Shown piece after piece: positions 24,520-33,556 of a stretch of DNA of 64,000 nucleotides. Under the pieces are notes generated by a model that saw only the letters and a program-made list of their open reading frames with translations, had not been told where the DNA came from and did no database searches. The position numbers and the translations under genes were made by a program. Source of the stretch: Phyllobacterium chamaecytisi (lineage in GTDB: Bacteria; Pseudomonadota; Alphaproteobacteria; Rhizobiales; Rhizobiaceae); NCBI RefSeq assembly GCF_020164455.1, contig NZ_JAIQWW010000003.1, positions 1 to 64,000 of the forward strand. Direction: 5' to 3'. Position 1 is the stretch's first letter. Each line of letters starts with the position of its first letter.

Positions 24520-27500
24520 AAGCCCTGTTGCAACCGTTGAACATCTTTCTGTTCGGCCTTGGGGGCAGCTTTCTCATCCCACTGCTGTATCGCATCGCCA
24601 AACCGTTGCCGGCGGTGATCTTTGTCCTTGCGCTCGCCGGTATAGTTGCCGTTTCGGCTGCCTGCCTGTGGGCGGTTTACCACGGGCAACCGGTGTTGGA
24701 GAGCTTCACGGCCGGCAGTGCGCCGCCATATTCGATCAATCTCCGCTTTGGGCCCTGGGAGGGTGTGTGTGCTTTCAGCGTCAATATCGTCGCGCTGCTG
24801 GCCGCCTGGCATCTTTGGGATCGGCTACGTCAAAACTATGCGGCGCAATTGCTGTTTCTGCTCTTGATCATGGGCGTCAACGGGATGGTGATGACAAGGG
24901 ATTTGTTCAACCTTTTTGTGTTCCTCGAAATTGTATCGATAGCGACGTACGGTCTCCTCGGCTTCGATGGTACACCGGCAGCGCTCGCTGCCGGCTTCAA
25001 GTACATCCTGGCGACCGTGCTTGCCTCGACCTTTTTCCTGCTGGGTTCGGCCTTGCTGTATCACGTGACCGGAACGCTCAACATTGACGATATGATCGTC
25101 GACCGCGCGCTGATAGCCGGACCGATCGGAACAACGGCGTTGCTGCTTGTATTGTCCTGCCTCATCATCGAACTGAAGCCCTTTCCGGCCAACGGCTGGG
25201 GGCTGGATGTCTATCAATCCGCCTCGAGCGGTGTTGCAGTACTCGTTTCCGGGGCAGTGTCGGCGGGCGCATTCTTTGCACTCTTCAAACTGCTTCCGCT
25301 GTTCGAAAACTACCTTACCCTTATCGCAGTGTCAGGCGGGATAACGTTCCTGTTCTCCAATCTTGCCGGACTGCGCCAGACGAACGTTCAGCGCATGCTT
25401 GGCTATTCGTCGATCGCGCAATTGGGCCTTCTCACCTTGGCGCTTGCGTTGATGCGACAGCCTGGTGCCGAAGCGTCAATTCCGCTCGTCGTCGGCGGGC
25501 TGTTCGTCAATCACCTTTTGGCGAAGGCTGGCCTGTTCTTCCTGGCAGGCGCCGTCAATCGTCCGCAGGTCGACGACTGGTCCGCACTCGCCGGACGTCC
25601 GCTAATAATGCTCATCTTCGCCATTCTGCTCGTTGCCATTGCGGGTCTGCCGCCTTTCCCGGGTTTCTGGTCGAAATGGGAACTCGTGGTTCGCGTCGCG
25701 ACGGCAGGGCAATATGCTTGGATCGCCGTCATTCTGATCGGATCGCTACTCGAGATCGCATACATGTTCCGCTGGTTCAAGCAGGCGACCCGTGCCGTCG
25801 AACAAGGCGCCATTGCTGTCTCGCCCGGGCGTCTACTGCCTGCTGGTTTGTGTGCAGCGTTTCTCTGCGTTTCGGGCTATGTGGCGGCTAATCTTTCAGG
25901 AGCGGCCTCGCTATGGATATTCGCACCGCTCGGTGCCGCGGCCTTTCTGTGCCTGTTCGACTGGCTTCCCGGGCGGCTCAAATCAATGCTCATGCTCATA
26001 CTGGTGCTTCTGCTTGGCATCTGGATCGTTGGTCCGGTCGAGGGCATCAGCCGCCTTTTCGCGGTGCTTCTCCTTTCAGGCGGGCTGGTTATCGCGTCGG
26101 CCAGCTTCTATCGCGCGGACCCGCGGCCGGGCTACTATCCGCTGATGGCGTTGCTGCTCCTGTCCATTGCGGCACTCCTGCGTACCAGGACGAGCCTAGA
26201 ATTCTTCTTCAGCTGGGAGATGATCACGCTCTCTTCCTATTTTTTGATTGCGCGGGCACGCAACGCCCATCCCTATGCCTTGCCATTCCTGTTGTTCTCG
26301 ATTGCATCGGCCTTTTGTCTTCTCGCAGGCTTTGCCATGGCCGCCGCCGCCAATGGCACGATTGACCTTGCTGCATTCGGGGCTGCAGGGAAGGATGCCT
26401 GGCCGGCATTTGTATTGCTGGCCGTGGGCTTTCTCATCAAGGCGGGGGCTGCGGGTGTCCATATCTGGCTCCCCGGCGCCTATGCGGAGGCCGATGATGA
26501 CCTCTCGGCAATGTTGTCGGCCGTGGTCAGCAAGGTTGCAATCTTTGGCCTGTTCTCGGTCACCTATCTCGCCATCCGCTCGGAAATTGGCCTCGACATG
26601 GCGCATGTGATGGGTTGGGTCGGCCTGTTGACGACGTTGTTCGGTGCGGCGATGGCGCTACAGCAAACCGACATGAAACGCATGCTCGCCTATTCGAGCA
26701 TGAGTCAGCTTGGCTATATCGTGACCGCCATCGCGCTGATGAGCCATCTCGGCTGGGTCACGGCATTCTATCTCGTTGCCAACCACCTGATGGTGAAGGG
26801 CATATTGTTTCTTGCCGCTGCCGGCGTCATCCTGCGGACCGGAACACGGCTGCTTGAAGAGAATGGTGGACTGGTTCGCAACATGCCCTTCACCTTCGCT
26901 GCGGTCGCTACGGCCCTGATATCGATGTCCGGCCTGCCGCCACTCGCGGGGTTCGGTGGCAAGTGGCTGCTTCTCAGTGCCATGGTGGAAAAGGGCTGGT
27001 ACGGGCTCGCGGCATTGGCCGTTCTCGCAACCTTCGTCGGCTTTCTCTATATGTTTCGTCTGGCCTACGCAGTTTTTCTCGGAGAACGGAAAGCCAGATT
27101 CGAGGCAATTGCGGAGGCGCCGCTAGCACTTCTTGTGCCGCAATATGTCCTGATCATCGCCATCTTCGCTTTGACATTCTTCCCGAAACTGTTCATGGAG
27201 CCCGTATCCGCAGCTATCGACCCTGCATTCGCCTCGACGTTGGTTTGGGATGGCATGTCGCTGGAAACGATTTACGGATATTGGAATCCCATACCTGTCA
27301 TGGCCACTACCGTCGGGATCGCGGCGGCTCTCTTTTTCGTTGTCTGGCTGCGTTACATTTACGGATATCGGCGCGCCCCAACGACCGGCGTTACGGTCTT
27401 TTACGCATTTTACCAAACCGGTCTCTCGCGCTTGTTGAGGCCTGTCGCAATAGCATTCTGGCGCGGTATATCGGATTTGACGCTGAGCGCCGCCGGCTCG

Positions 27501-27596
27501 GTTCGACAGATCTATACGGGCGATGGCCAGACCTACTGCCTCTATGTTCTATGGTACGTCATTGCCATTTACGTGACCGGCACACTTATTCGCTAA
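24513..27596 (+). CDS. Double-length MrpA/MrpD-type antiporter subunit (fusion)
   Basis: A 1027-aa polytopic protein with two complete NuoN/MrpD-like antiporter modules in tandem. Module 1 (about residues 80-430) has the TM5 glutamate in LFVFLEIVSI (E139), a TM7-like lysine in IELKPF (K222) and the loop LRQTNVQRMLGYSSIAQLG. Module 2 (about 545-890) has E569 in FFSWEM, K643 in GFLIKAGAAG and QQTDMKRMLAYSSMSQLG. Normally the two modules are carried by MrpA and MrpD as separate chains; no separate MrpA antiporter module is present in this operon. The first TM7 region (ELKPFPANGWGLDVYQSAS) departs from the usual IKAG-x-PFHxWLP pattern. It is the last gene of the operon. Confidence 0.85.
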   Translation: MVEALLQPLNIFLFGLGGSFLIPLLYRIAKPLPAVIFVLALAGIVAVSAACLWAVYHGQPVLESFTAGSAPPYSINLRFGPWEGVCAFSVNIVALLAAWHLWDRLRQNYAAQLLFLLLIMGVNGMVMTRDLFNLFVFLEIVSIATYGLLGFDGTPAALAAGFKYILATVLASTFFLLGSALLYHVTGTLNIDDMIVDRALIAGPIGTTALLLVLSCLIIELKPFPANGWGLDVYQSASSGVAVLVSGAVSAGAFFALFKLLPLFENYLTLIAVSGGITFLFSNLAGLRQTNVQRMLGYSSIAQLGLLTLALALMRQPGAEASIPLVVGGLFVNHLLAKAGLFFLAGAVNRPQVDDWSALAGRPLIMLIFAILLVAIAGLPPFPGFWSKWELVVRVATAGQYAWIAVILIGSLLEIAYMFRWFKQATRAVEQGAIAVSPGRLLPAGLCAAFLCVSGYVAANLSGAASLWIFAPLGAAAFLCLFDWLPGRLKSMLMLILVLLLGIWIVGPVEGISRLFAVLLLSGGLVIASASFYRADPRPGYYPLMALLLLSIAALLRTRTSLEFFFSWEMITLSSYFLIARARNAHPYALPFLLFSIASAFCLLAGFAMAAAANGTIDLAAFGAAGKDAWPAFVLLAVGFLIKAGAAGVHIWLPGAYAEADDDLSAMLSAVVSKVAIFGLFSVTYLAIRSEIGLDMAHVMGWVGLLTTLFGAAMALQQTDMKRMLAYSSMSQLGYIVTAIALMSHLGWVTAFYLVANHLMVKGILFLAAAGVILRTGTRLLEENGGLVRNMPFTFAAVATALISMSGLPPLAGFGGKWLLLSAMVEKGWYGLAALAVLATFVGFLYMFRLAYAVFLGERKARFEAIAEAPLALLVPQYVLIIAIFALTFFPKLFMEPVSAAIDPAFASTLVWDGMSLETIYGYWNPIPVMATTVGIAAALFFVVWLRYIYGYRRAPTTGVTVFYAFYQTGLSRLLRPVAIAFWRGISDLTLSAAGSVRQIYTGDGQTYCLYVLWYVIAIYVTGTLIR

Positions 27597-27774
27597 TTGC
27601 GATGCCCATCGCCAGAGTTGATTGGCTGGGGTGCTAAATTCTTCTTTAGTGCGGTGAAAATCGTGCCGCCGCTGCTAGCGGTAATTATTTCTGGCGTCGT
27701 CGTTGTTGCGACAATCGCGCCAATGCTCCGCCAGCAAGCCGGCACGCCAATACATTCTCATAACACTTGCCTTG

Positions 27775-27915
27775 GATGCAGCAGCGTTTTTCACCGAGCT
27801 AGGGTCAGTCATGGCGACCGGAATACCCGATAAGACCGCCCTGAACCGCTTCGGCGCGCAATGGGGGATGGAATTCCTTGGGGCACCGCTGAAGCCTACC
27901 GACATACCGACTTAG
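27775..27915 (+). pseudogene. Possible C-terminal fragment of a cupin protein
   Basis: The plus-strand frame reads DAAAFFTELGSVMATGIPD then KTALNRFGAQWGMEFLGAPL and stops at 27915. This resembles the conserved tail of small cupin-fold proteins (…FF.E.G…A…YGIEFLGPPL). The metal-binding cupin core that should precede it is missing. Identification rests on a short, weakly diagnostic tail, so it may be something else. Confidence 0.3.
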
Positions 27916-28169
27916 GCTTTAGATCCGAAGTCGCTTTGGTTTGGATAGGAGTTCCGTTCCTGGTATGGTTTCGATCGTCCGCTTTTGGCATTCCGCAATT
28001 TTGTTACAATGTCTGCATCGCGGGCGCAAAGCAGTCGTCGTTCGGTGGCTTTCATTCCTGTTTTGCCAAATCATTATTCGGAACGAGAGGAGAAAACTAG
28101 CGGGTTTGGAGTCCCTATCTTTTTAAGGCGACGATTGAATACGCACTACGCAACAGGCCTTTAATCGGA

Positions 28170-28192
28170 ATTGTAGACATTCAAGCTACAAT
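28170..28192. promoter_or_regulatory. Inverted repeat upstream of a broken gene
   Basis: ATTGTAG (28170-28176) and CTACAAT (28186-28192) form a 7-bp dyad with a 9-base spacer, about 230 bases before the ketopantoate reductase remnant. A second element, the 12-base palindrome CATTGTACAATG at 28257-28268, shares the ATTGTA half. They look like operator sites kept from the lost gene, but short dyads are common by chance. Confidence 0.25.
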
Positions 28193-28422
28193 CCAAAATG
28201 CTCGATATTCGCCTATTATCGGCATTTTCAAAGGAACGGTTGTTGCTGCGCGGCAACATTGTACAATGCCGATTTGGCAGGTCAGCAAAGATCGAGCACA
28301 GGCATCATTGTACGAATTCTCGAGAATATTCGTTCAAGCCGTATAAACTCGATTGTACGGCTAAGTGTGAGTGGGTGCAGCGTTCTCGATATTTGATCCC
28401 ATTCTCATTTCCTGGAGGCACG

Positions 28423-28512
28423 ATCAGGCGTATTGCGATTCTCGGAGCAGGGTCCGTCGGTGGCTATTTTGGGGCGCGACTCGCCGCTGGCGGTGATGAA
28501 GTGCAAGCCTAA
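28423..28512 (+). pseudogene. N-terminal stump of ketopantoate reductase (PanE/ApbA)-like gene
   Basis: Thirty codons encode RRIAILGAGSVGGYFGARLA then AGGDEVQA, the exact start of a ketopantoate reductase-family Rossmann fold (GxGxxG), normally about 300 aa. GGAGG lies just upstream, but the expected ATG is an ATC (28423-28425), so even the start is lost. Coding similarity stops at a TAA (28510-28512), and the same frame continues straight into a haloacid dehalogenase C-terminus. Confidence 0.75.
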
Positions 28513-28740
28513 AAGCCGCACCCGTCCGTCTACCAGCTTGCCGTTGCCAGGCTCGGTGTTGCCAAGGAGCGCATCTTCTTTCAGTCCTCGAATTTTTGGG
28601 ATGCCGTTGGCGCGTCGCATTTCGGATTCCAGGTCGCATGGTGCAATCGCTACGATCAGCGGTTTGATCGCCTGCCAGCACCGCCCGACGCAGTCATCAA
28701 GAGCCTGGCGGAACTACCGCTCCTCATTGGTATAGTGTGA
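28513..28740 (+). pseudogene. C-terminal fragment of type II haloacid dehalogenase
   Basis: About 75 codons read KPHPSVYQLAVARLGVAKER then IFFQSSNFWDAVGASHFGFQ and VAWCNRYDQRFDRLP, the well-known C-terminal part of L-2-haloacid dehalogenases: the Lys-Pro motif, the SSN-x-WDA-x-GA motif and the WCNR segment. The N-terminal two thirds with the nucleophilic Asp are absent. It begins immediately after, and in the same frame as, the ketopantoate reductase stump, so the junction is a deletion scar between two genes. Confidence 0.75.
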
Positions 28741-28803
28741 GCAGAGATTTCTGCCGACATTGGCGCATTTTTGTCGCCTCGTCTGATTGAAGCGCTGATG
28801 GAT

Positions 28804-30150
28804 TTATCCGGCCAGCGGTGCTGGCTCCGCCCGCTTGCGCCGAATGGCATCAGCGATGAAGACCCGGGACAGGGCGTGGTAGAGCGGTTCGCGCGAAATC
28901 ATCCGCGCCGTGCCATAGCCTAGCATCGACGTGCACATCAGCGCGATGACGCTGTTATGGCTTCCCGTCATTTCGAGAATGATGACAAAGGCCGTCATCG
29001 GTGCCTGCACGACGCCGGCAAAATAGCCCGCCATGCCGAGGATTGCCGCAAGACCGATATTGCTGCCGAGCAATTGTCCAACGGCGCTGCCGAAACCGGC
29101 GCCGACCGAAAGCGAAGGCGCAAATATGCCGCCGGGAATTCCGGAGACCATCGACAGAAAACCCACCAGTAATTTTTCGAGAAAATAGTACCAGGGCAGG
29201 GCATTTCCCTCCACCGCGCCACGAGCCTGTTCATAGCCGGTGCCAAAGGTCATTCCGCCAGACAAAATGCCGACTAAGGCAACCGCTACTCCGCAGGTGA
29301 CAGCCAAGAGGATCATCCGGTCGAGCGGCTTTGATATCGCCCAGCGGCGGATCCTGCGAGAAGCCTTGAGTGCGGCCGCGCTGAAGCCAGCACCAAAGGC
29401 GCCGCCGCCAACGCCGCACAGGATCACCAGGAGCCAGTCGGAAAACCCGGTCGATGCGCCAGCCGATTCGCCGAAATACGTATAATTGCCGACAAGCGCG
29501 ATGGCCGCGAGACCCGACAGGATAACCGCCGTCAGGACGAGACCATTGGCACGCGATTCATAAGATCGTCCCATCTCCTCGATGGCAAAGACAATGCCGG
29601 CGAGCGGGGTGTTGAAGGCTGCAGCGACGCCCGCAGCTGATCCGGCCACGATCAGTCCGCGCGCATGGGCCATTCCACCCCACCGTGCCGCCTGCAACAT
29701 CAGTGATGCACCCACCTGAACGGTTGGTCCCTCGCGACCGATGGACGCGCCACAAAAAAGACCGACGACGGTCAGCAGAATTTTGCCGGCGACCATCTTG
29801 AGGGAGAGCAGACGGGCACGATCGTCATCATCGGTCAGATGCCTTGCTGCGATCGTTTGCGGGATGCCGCTCCCCTGGGCATTTGGAAAAAACCGCATCG
29901 CCATGAAGGCGCAAAAGCCAAAGCCAAGCGGTGTGATGATCAATGGCACAAATGTCGTCCCGCCATATGTCCCGGTCATGAGGTGAAAGAGATGTTGCGC
30001 CATATCGGCGAGTTTTGCGAAAGCGACACTGATGACACCAATTGCCAGAGCCCCGGCCCAAAACACCAGTCGCGGCCGCCAAACCCGCCTGTTTCCCCAC
30101 ATCGCCTGAGACCGGCGCAGGACAGAGTTTTTTCGGTAGATTGGGCGCAC
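28804..30150 (-). CDS. ClC-family chloride channel/transporter
   Basis: A 448-aa ClC protein. All three selectivity-filter motifs are present: GSGIPQ, GREGPTVQ (with the gating Glu in REGP) and GGIFAPSL. The central filter tyrosine region is not clearly assignable. About 17-18 helices as in EriC. The REGP glutamate suggests a chloride/proton exchanger rather than a passive channel, by family knowledge. GTG 30150 is preceded by AGGA at six bases. No CBS domain is present at the C-terminus. It is a single-gene unit. Confidence 0.9.
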   Translation of the reverse strand: MRPIYRKNSVLRRSQAMWGNRRVWRPRLVFWAGALAIGVISVAFAKLADMAQHLFHLMTGTYGGTTFVPLIITPLGFGFCAFMAMRFFPNAQGSGIPQTIAARHLTDDDDRARLLSLKMVAGKILLTVVGLFCGASIGREGPTVQVGASLMLQAARWGGMAHARGLIVAGSAAGVAAAFNTPLAGIVFAIEEMGRSYESRANGLVLTAVILSGLAAIALVGNYTYFGESAGASTGFSDWLLVILCGVGGGAFGAGFSAAALKASRRIRRWAISKPLDRMILLAVTCGVAVALVGILSGGMTFGTGYEQARGAVEGNALPWYYFLEKLLVGFLSMVSGIPGGIFAPSLSVGAGFGSAVGQLLGSNIGLAAILGMAGYFAGVVQAPMTAFVIILEMTGSHNSVIALMCTSMLGYGTARMISREPLYHALSRVFIADAIRRKRAEPAPLAG

Positions 30151-31210
30151 AATGGATCCTGAACTTTACGCGACGGCAATGTCTATCGGCGGTTCCACTA
30201 TCACAGGAGGCCCTAGGGTGCCAGCACGGATGGGTATGGGTGGTGCCGGCGTCAGAGCGCGGTGACCAAGCAAGATCGGCAATTTGGACGGGTGTTCATA
30301 ACCGCTGACATGGCCAATCTCCTGTTGGACACATTATGATATTCCCAGTCAAAGGTTCCCGGATTTTGCCGAATGGTAGTGAAAGTGTTGGCGGCCAAAC
30401 TCGCCAACGCCAATCGGCTCGAAGCGTGAGTGAATATTCCCGTCGTAGTTCGAGCCATCAGTCCTTGTCTCAACGAGATCTCAGGTCTTTAGATTGTCGT
30501 GCTTCGGGGTGAAGTTGAAGAGAAATAGCACTGTCGCCGGTTCGGATTGGTTCAAGGCGACGGACCGACGTATTCGGCCCTTGGCCCGAAACAAATCTGG
30601 CCTTGGATCGGAATTGGTAACCGCGTAAAAAATTGTCTACGCCATATTCACCCAGCCGTTCCGCGGCGCGGCCAATACCTTGGAGAGCAATTTTATTGTT
30701 GCTTACCTCAATGAACGACATTCTGCTAAGCAACTTTGATATGCGCTAGAAGGCATGGTGGCTAGAACGCACGGTAAAGAGAAATACAGCCGACATGGGA
30801 CTGAAAGGCGGTTTGCGCGGGTATTGCGATATGCCAAGTGAAGGTAACTCCGATCACCGACCGCCTGTCCACGTTCTTCACCGGTTCGCCAACGGCGGGC
30901 TGGTCAGCAAAAGATTCGAGAGCAGTTCGGCCAGTGTAAACTTGTTCCATGCTGTACAATTTGTAACATGGGGCTTGGTGTTTATTACGGCAGCGACGAT
31001 CCCGGTCGAAGACAAGAGATCGTTGACTGGTTCTCCTAGATGAGCGATTTCCCGAAGACAAGATGCTGTTGGAACTCGAATACCGACTGATTGAGGAACG
31101 GTTACAACGAAAGCTTGGCTACGAGGTTTAGAGTATGTCCAATCTATACCTGAACATTTCGGCTGAGATGCGCAAATGCGGCTTCGTTCAAGGCTATTCC
31201 ATAGGCGGTG
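30151..31210. other. About 1 kb without a recognised gene
   Basis: I find no supportable gene. A 7-bp hairpin (GTTGGCG 30387-30393, CGCCAAC 30402-30408) is present. Near 30965-31131 short plus-strand frames (MGLGVYYGSDDPGRRQEIVDWFS, then RFPEDKMLLELEYRLIEERLQRKLG in another frame) look protein-like and could be a frameshifted small gene; I cannot name it. Confidence 0.4.
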
Positions 31211-31543
31211 TCACTCTGTTGCTGATCCAAATGTGATCAGACCGACAGCCAATATTGCGCATAGAATTCCAAAGGACTGAATTAAAGTTAGCTTTTCGCC
31301 AAAATAAACCAGGGCAATCAGATTGACTGCTATCAACTGGATGACAGCCGATAAGCTGAATGCCGATGCCATTCCGAATTCCCGCACCAACCGCAGCATG
31401 ATCAGATTACCCACGGAGTATAAAACGATCGTGAGCACCAATTTGAACGTGCTTGGGCCCATTGCCCAAGACTTCGCACATGTTGCGGCGAGCAGGAAAG
31501 TAGCCGTTGAGGCGGCCAGCTGAATGGAGGCAGTGAGAGTCAC
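31211..31543 (-). CDS. Four-span DMT/SMR-type small transporter
   Basis: A 110-aa protein with four hydrophobic spans, the size and layout of a half-size drug/metabolite transporter (SMR or EamA-half type). The last span, YFGEKLTLIQSFGILCAILA then VGLITF, has the typical E-K-L-x(4-5)-G-I-x-L-I pattern. A membrane-embedded Glu equivalent to EmrE Glu14 is not seen in span 1, so classical multidrug exchange is doubtful; such proteins may pair with another half. The GTG start at 31543 has GGAG six bases upstream. Divergent from the GntR gene and possibly controlled by it. Confidence 0.7.
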   Translation of the reverse strand: MTLTASIQLAASTATFLLAATCAKSWAMGPSTFKLVLTIVLYSVGNLIMLRLVREFGMASAFSLSAVIQLIAVNLIALVYFGEKLTLIQSFGILCAILAVGLITFGSATE

Positions 31544-31604
31544 GTCAAACTCCGAAACACAGGGAGAAAGGCAAACCATATTCTACGAGATTTGTTATTG
31601 CAAT

Positions 31605-31616
31605 ATTGTCGACAAT
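31605..31616. promoter_or_regulatory. Palindrome in the GntR-transporter divergent gap
   Basis: ATTGTCGACAAT is a perfect 12-base palindrome midway between the divergent starts at 31543 and 31653. It contains TTGTCGACAA, close to the TNGTNNNACNA form typical of FadR-subfamily GntR operators. By position it could serve autoregulation and control of the transporter. Confidence 0.45.
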
Positions 31617-31652
31617 CTGATTTTCTAAATACGCGCACAGGATTTTCAGCCA

Positions 31653-32375
31653 ATGAGTGGAACTGATTTTGATCCGATAGTCGATACCACGCGGCGTGCA
31701 GAGATTGTCTCTTTGCTCAGGCGAGCTATCCTCACCGGCAAGCTGGAGCCGGGACAGAAGCTGAACGAGCTTCGCATATCCGAGCAAATGCGGGTCAGTC
31801 GAGCGCCCCTGCGCGAAGCAATGCGGGAACTGGTTCAGGAAGGTATCCTCACCAGCATTCCATACGCGGGTACCTTTGTCATCGAGGTTACGGTCAAGGA
31901 TATCGAAGAAGCCTATTCGCTCAATCAGGTGCTGGACGAGTTCGCCATAGAAAAGACCTGGCCCAACAGGACAGAGCAGTTTTTTGACGAGCTCGACCGT
32001 CGCCATGATGCTGTCAAACAGGCTACACGCGAAGAGGATACGACCCGGCAGATCGAAACCGCGCTCCAACTGCACGGACTGATCTATGAGTGGGCGGATC
32101 ATTCATTGCTGCTCGACACATGGCAGCGCCTGACGAGCCGGCTGCAGATGTATTTTGCCCTGCATCAGCGCGCGCGAAACGAGCCAGTTCCGTCGGTGGA
32201 CGTCCATGAAGAATATGTGCGGCTGCTCAAAGGCAACAACATGAAGGCTGCCCAGCGCCATGCCCGCGCTCACATCGGCCTCGACTTCGAGGAGCTTGTT
32301 GCCTTCGCAAGGAGCCTTGAGAAACGAAACGCCGGTAGTGAGCCGGTTGGGCGTTCGGCCGGCGGAAAGGGTTAA
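31653..32375 (+). CDS. GntR-family regulator, FadR/FCD subfamily
   Basis: A 240-aa GntR regulator. An N-terminal winged helix (about residues 12-75: LRRAILTGKLEPGQKLNELR then ISEQMRVSRAPLREAMRELV, GTFV) is joined to an all-helical FCD effector domain (about 85-220) with metal-ligand-type residues in the helices (EFAIE..., H at LQLHGLIYE, HARAHI). FCD regulators sense small organic acids, so it probably responds to the substrate of the catabolic operon that begins 73 bases later. Located head-to-head with the small transporter. Confidence 0.9.
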   Translation: MSGTDFDPIVDTTRRAEIVSLLRRAILTGKLEPGQKLNELRISEQMRVSRAPLREAMRELVQEGILTSIPYAGTFVIEVTVKDIEEAYSLNQVLDEFAIEKTWPNRTEQFFDELDRRHDAVKQATREEDTTRQIETALQLHGLIYEWADHSLLLDTWQRLTSRLQMYFALHQRARNEPVPSVDVHEEYVRLLKGNNMKAAQRHARAHIGLDFEELVAFARSLEKRNAGSEPVGRSAGGKG

Positions 32376-32448
32376 AACTCCGACGCCTGATTGCTGTCAA
32401 CGCTGGCCGGCTGTTCTTCCATTTACCAACCATAGGATCAAATGCGCC

Positions 32449-33555
32449 GTGTATATCAAGACCATCAAAGCCTACCGTATGATGCAGCCCTTCGTTGATG
32501 GCCGCTACAACATGTCAAAGGGGCGCGGAGCGGATGGATTTGACGCGGTCATCGTATCGATGAGTTCGAATACCGGACTCACCGGCTGGGGCGAAATGGC
32601 TCCCTTGGGAAATTTTTACTCGGCTGCCTTTGCTGCCGGCGCTCAGGCCGGTGTGATAGAGATCGCGCCGCATCTTCTTGGGCAGGATCCGCGCGCGCTA
32701 GCCCGGATCAACAGGCTGATGGATACGGTATTCAAGGGCCACCCCTATATCAAATCCGCTTTGGACATGGCGTGTTCTGACCTGACGGCACGTGCGGCAG
32801 ACGTGCCGCTTGTCACCCTGCTCGGTGGCAGGGAAAGCGATATGGCTGATCTATACAGGGTCGTCACCCACGGCCCTGTTGACGCGATGATTGCCAATGC
32901 AAAAATAATAGTCTCCGAAGGCTTTCACCGTCTCCAGGTCAAGGTGGGTGGCAACGTTCATGACGATATCGAACGTGTCACCGCGGTCGCCGCGTCGGTT
33001 CCGAAAGGCACAGTCATCTTTTGCGATGCCAATGCCGGCTGGTCCGCGTATCAGGCGCGGCAATTCGCCGATGCGACGCGGGAAATCGACTACACGATGG
33101 AACAGCCTTGCGTCACGATTGATGATTGTCTTTCGGTTCGGCGTTCACTCAACAAACCCATGGTGCTCGACGAATCCGTCACCTCGCTTGAGGAGATGCT
33201 GGATATTCATCGCAAAGGCGCTGCCGACGGGCTGACATTGAAAATCTCCCGTCTGGGAGGGGTAACCAAAACACGCCAGATCCGCGATCTCGCGGTCGAT
33301 CTGGGTTTTATGGTCACTGTCGAGGATACGGGCGGAGCAGAAATCGACACCGCTGCCATGGCACATCTGTCGCTCTCAACGCCAGAGGAACGGCGACTTC
33401 ACGCCATCGCCTTTCATGAATGGGTCACCGTCCGTACGGCCAGGAACGCACCGCCCGTCATCGGCAGCCGGATTGGTATTCCCGATGGTCCCGGCCTTGG
33501 CATCGATGTCGACCCGGGCCTGCTCGGTAAGCCTTTTCTCGAATTGAGCCAATGA
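32449..33555 (+). CDS. Enolase-superfamily dehydratase/racemase (MLE-type, 3-hydroxyproline dehydratase-like)
   Basis: A 368-aa member of the mandelate racemase/muconate lactonizing enzyme group. Residues 1-115 are the capping domain; the (beta/alpha)7-beta barrel follows. Catalytic lysines sit at the ends of strands 2 and 6 (K165 in LQVKVGG, K265 in LTLKISRLGG). Magnesium ligands are D193 (DANAGW), E218 (MEQPC) and D241 (LDESVTS). A two-lysine dyad and a start like IKTIKAYRM-x-x-PFV-x-GRY resemble cis-3-hydroxy-L-proline dehydratase and hydroxyproline-betaine epimerase relatives. The GTG start is placed by similarity at the usual first strand; the AGGA is 11 bases away and weak. It leads the operon and abuts the next gene with one base between. 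Confidence 0.75.
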   Translation: MYIKTIKAYRMMQPFVDGRYNMSKGRGADGFDAVIVSMSSNTGLTGWGEMAPLGNFYSAAFAAGAQAGVIEIAPHLLGQDPRALARINRLMDTVFKGHPYIKSALDMACSDLTARAADVPLVTLLGGRESDMADLYRVVTHGPVDAMIANAKIIVSEGFHRLQVKVGGNVHDDIERVTAVAASVPKGTVIFCDANAGWSAYQARQFADATREIDYTMEQPCVTIDDCLSVRRSLNKPMVLDESVTSLEEMLDIHRKGAADGLTLKISRLGGVTKTRQIRDLAVDLGFMVTVEDTGGAEIDTAAMAHLSLSTPEERRLHAIAFHEWVTVRTARNAPPVIGSRIGIPDGPGLGIDVDPGLLGKPFLELSQ

Positions 33556-33556
33556 C

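Larger units (their letters stand above)
27597..28422. other. Graveyard region without intact genes
   Basis: Separates the antiporter operon from the broken ketopantoate reductase. It holds a possible cupin fragment (27775-27915), an inverted repeat at 28170-28192 and a palindrome at 28257-28268. No start-to-stop gene is convincing. Confidence 0.5.

Noticed and set aside
4022-28032. GGGCGCAAAGC-type strings near 4030, 9050 and 28022
   Set aside because: The shared core is only 11-13 bases, which is expected by chance in 64 kb; flanks and contexts differ.
28257-28268. 12-base palindrome CATTGTACAATG as a firm operator
   Set aside because: About fifteen perfect 12-base palindromes are expected by chance in this window; kept only as a weak hint with the neighbouring dyad.
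30965-31131. Short frames MGLGVYYGSDDPGRRQ... and RFPEDKMLLELEYRLIEE...
   Set aside because: They look protein-like but lie in different frames, are very short and match no family I know; noted only as a possible remnant.
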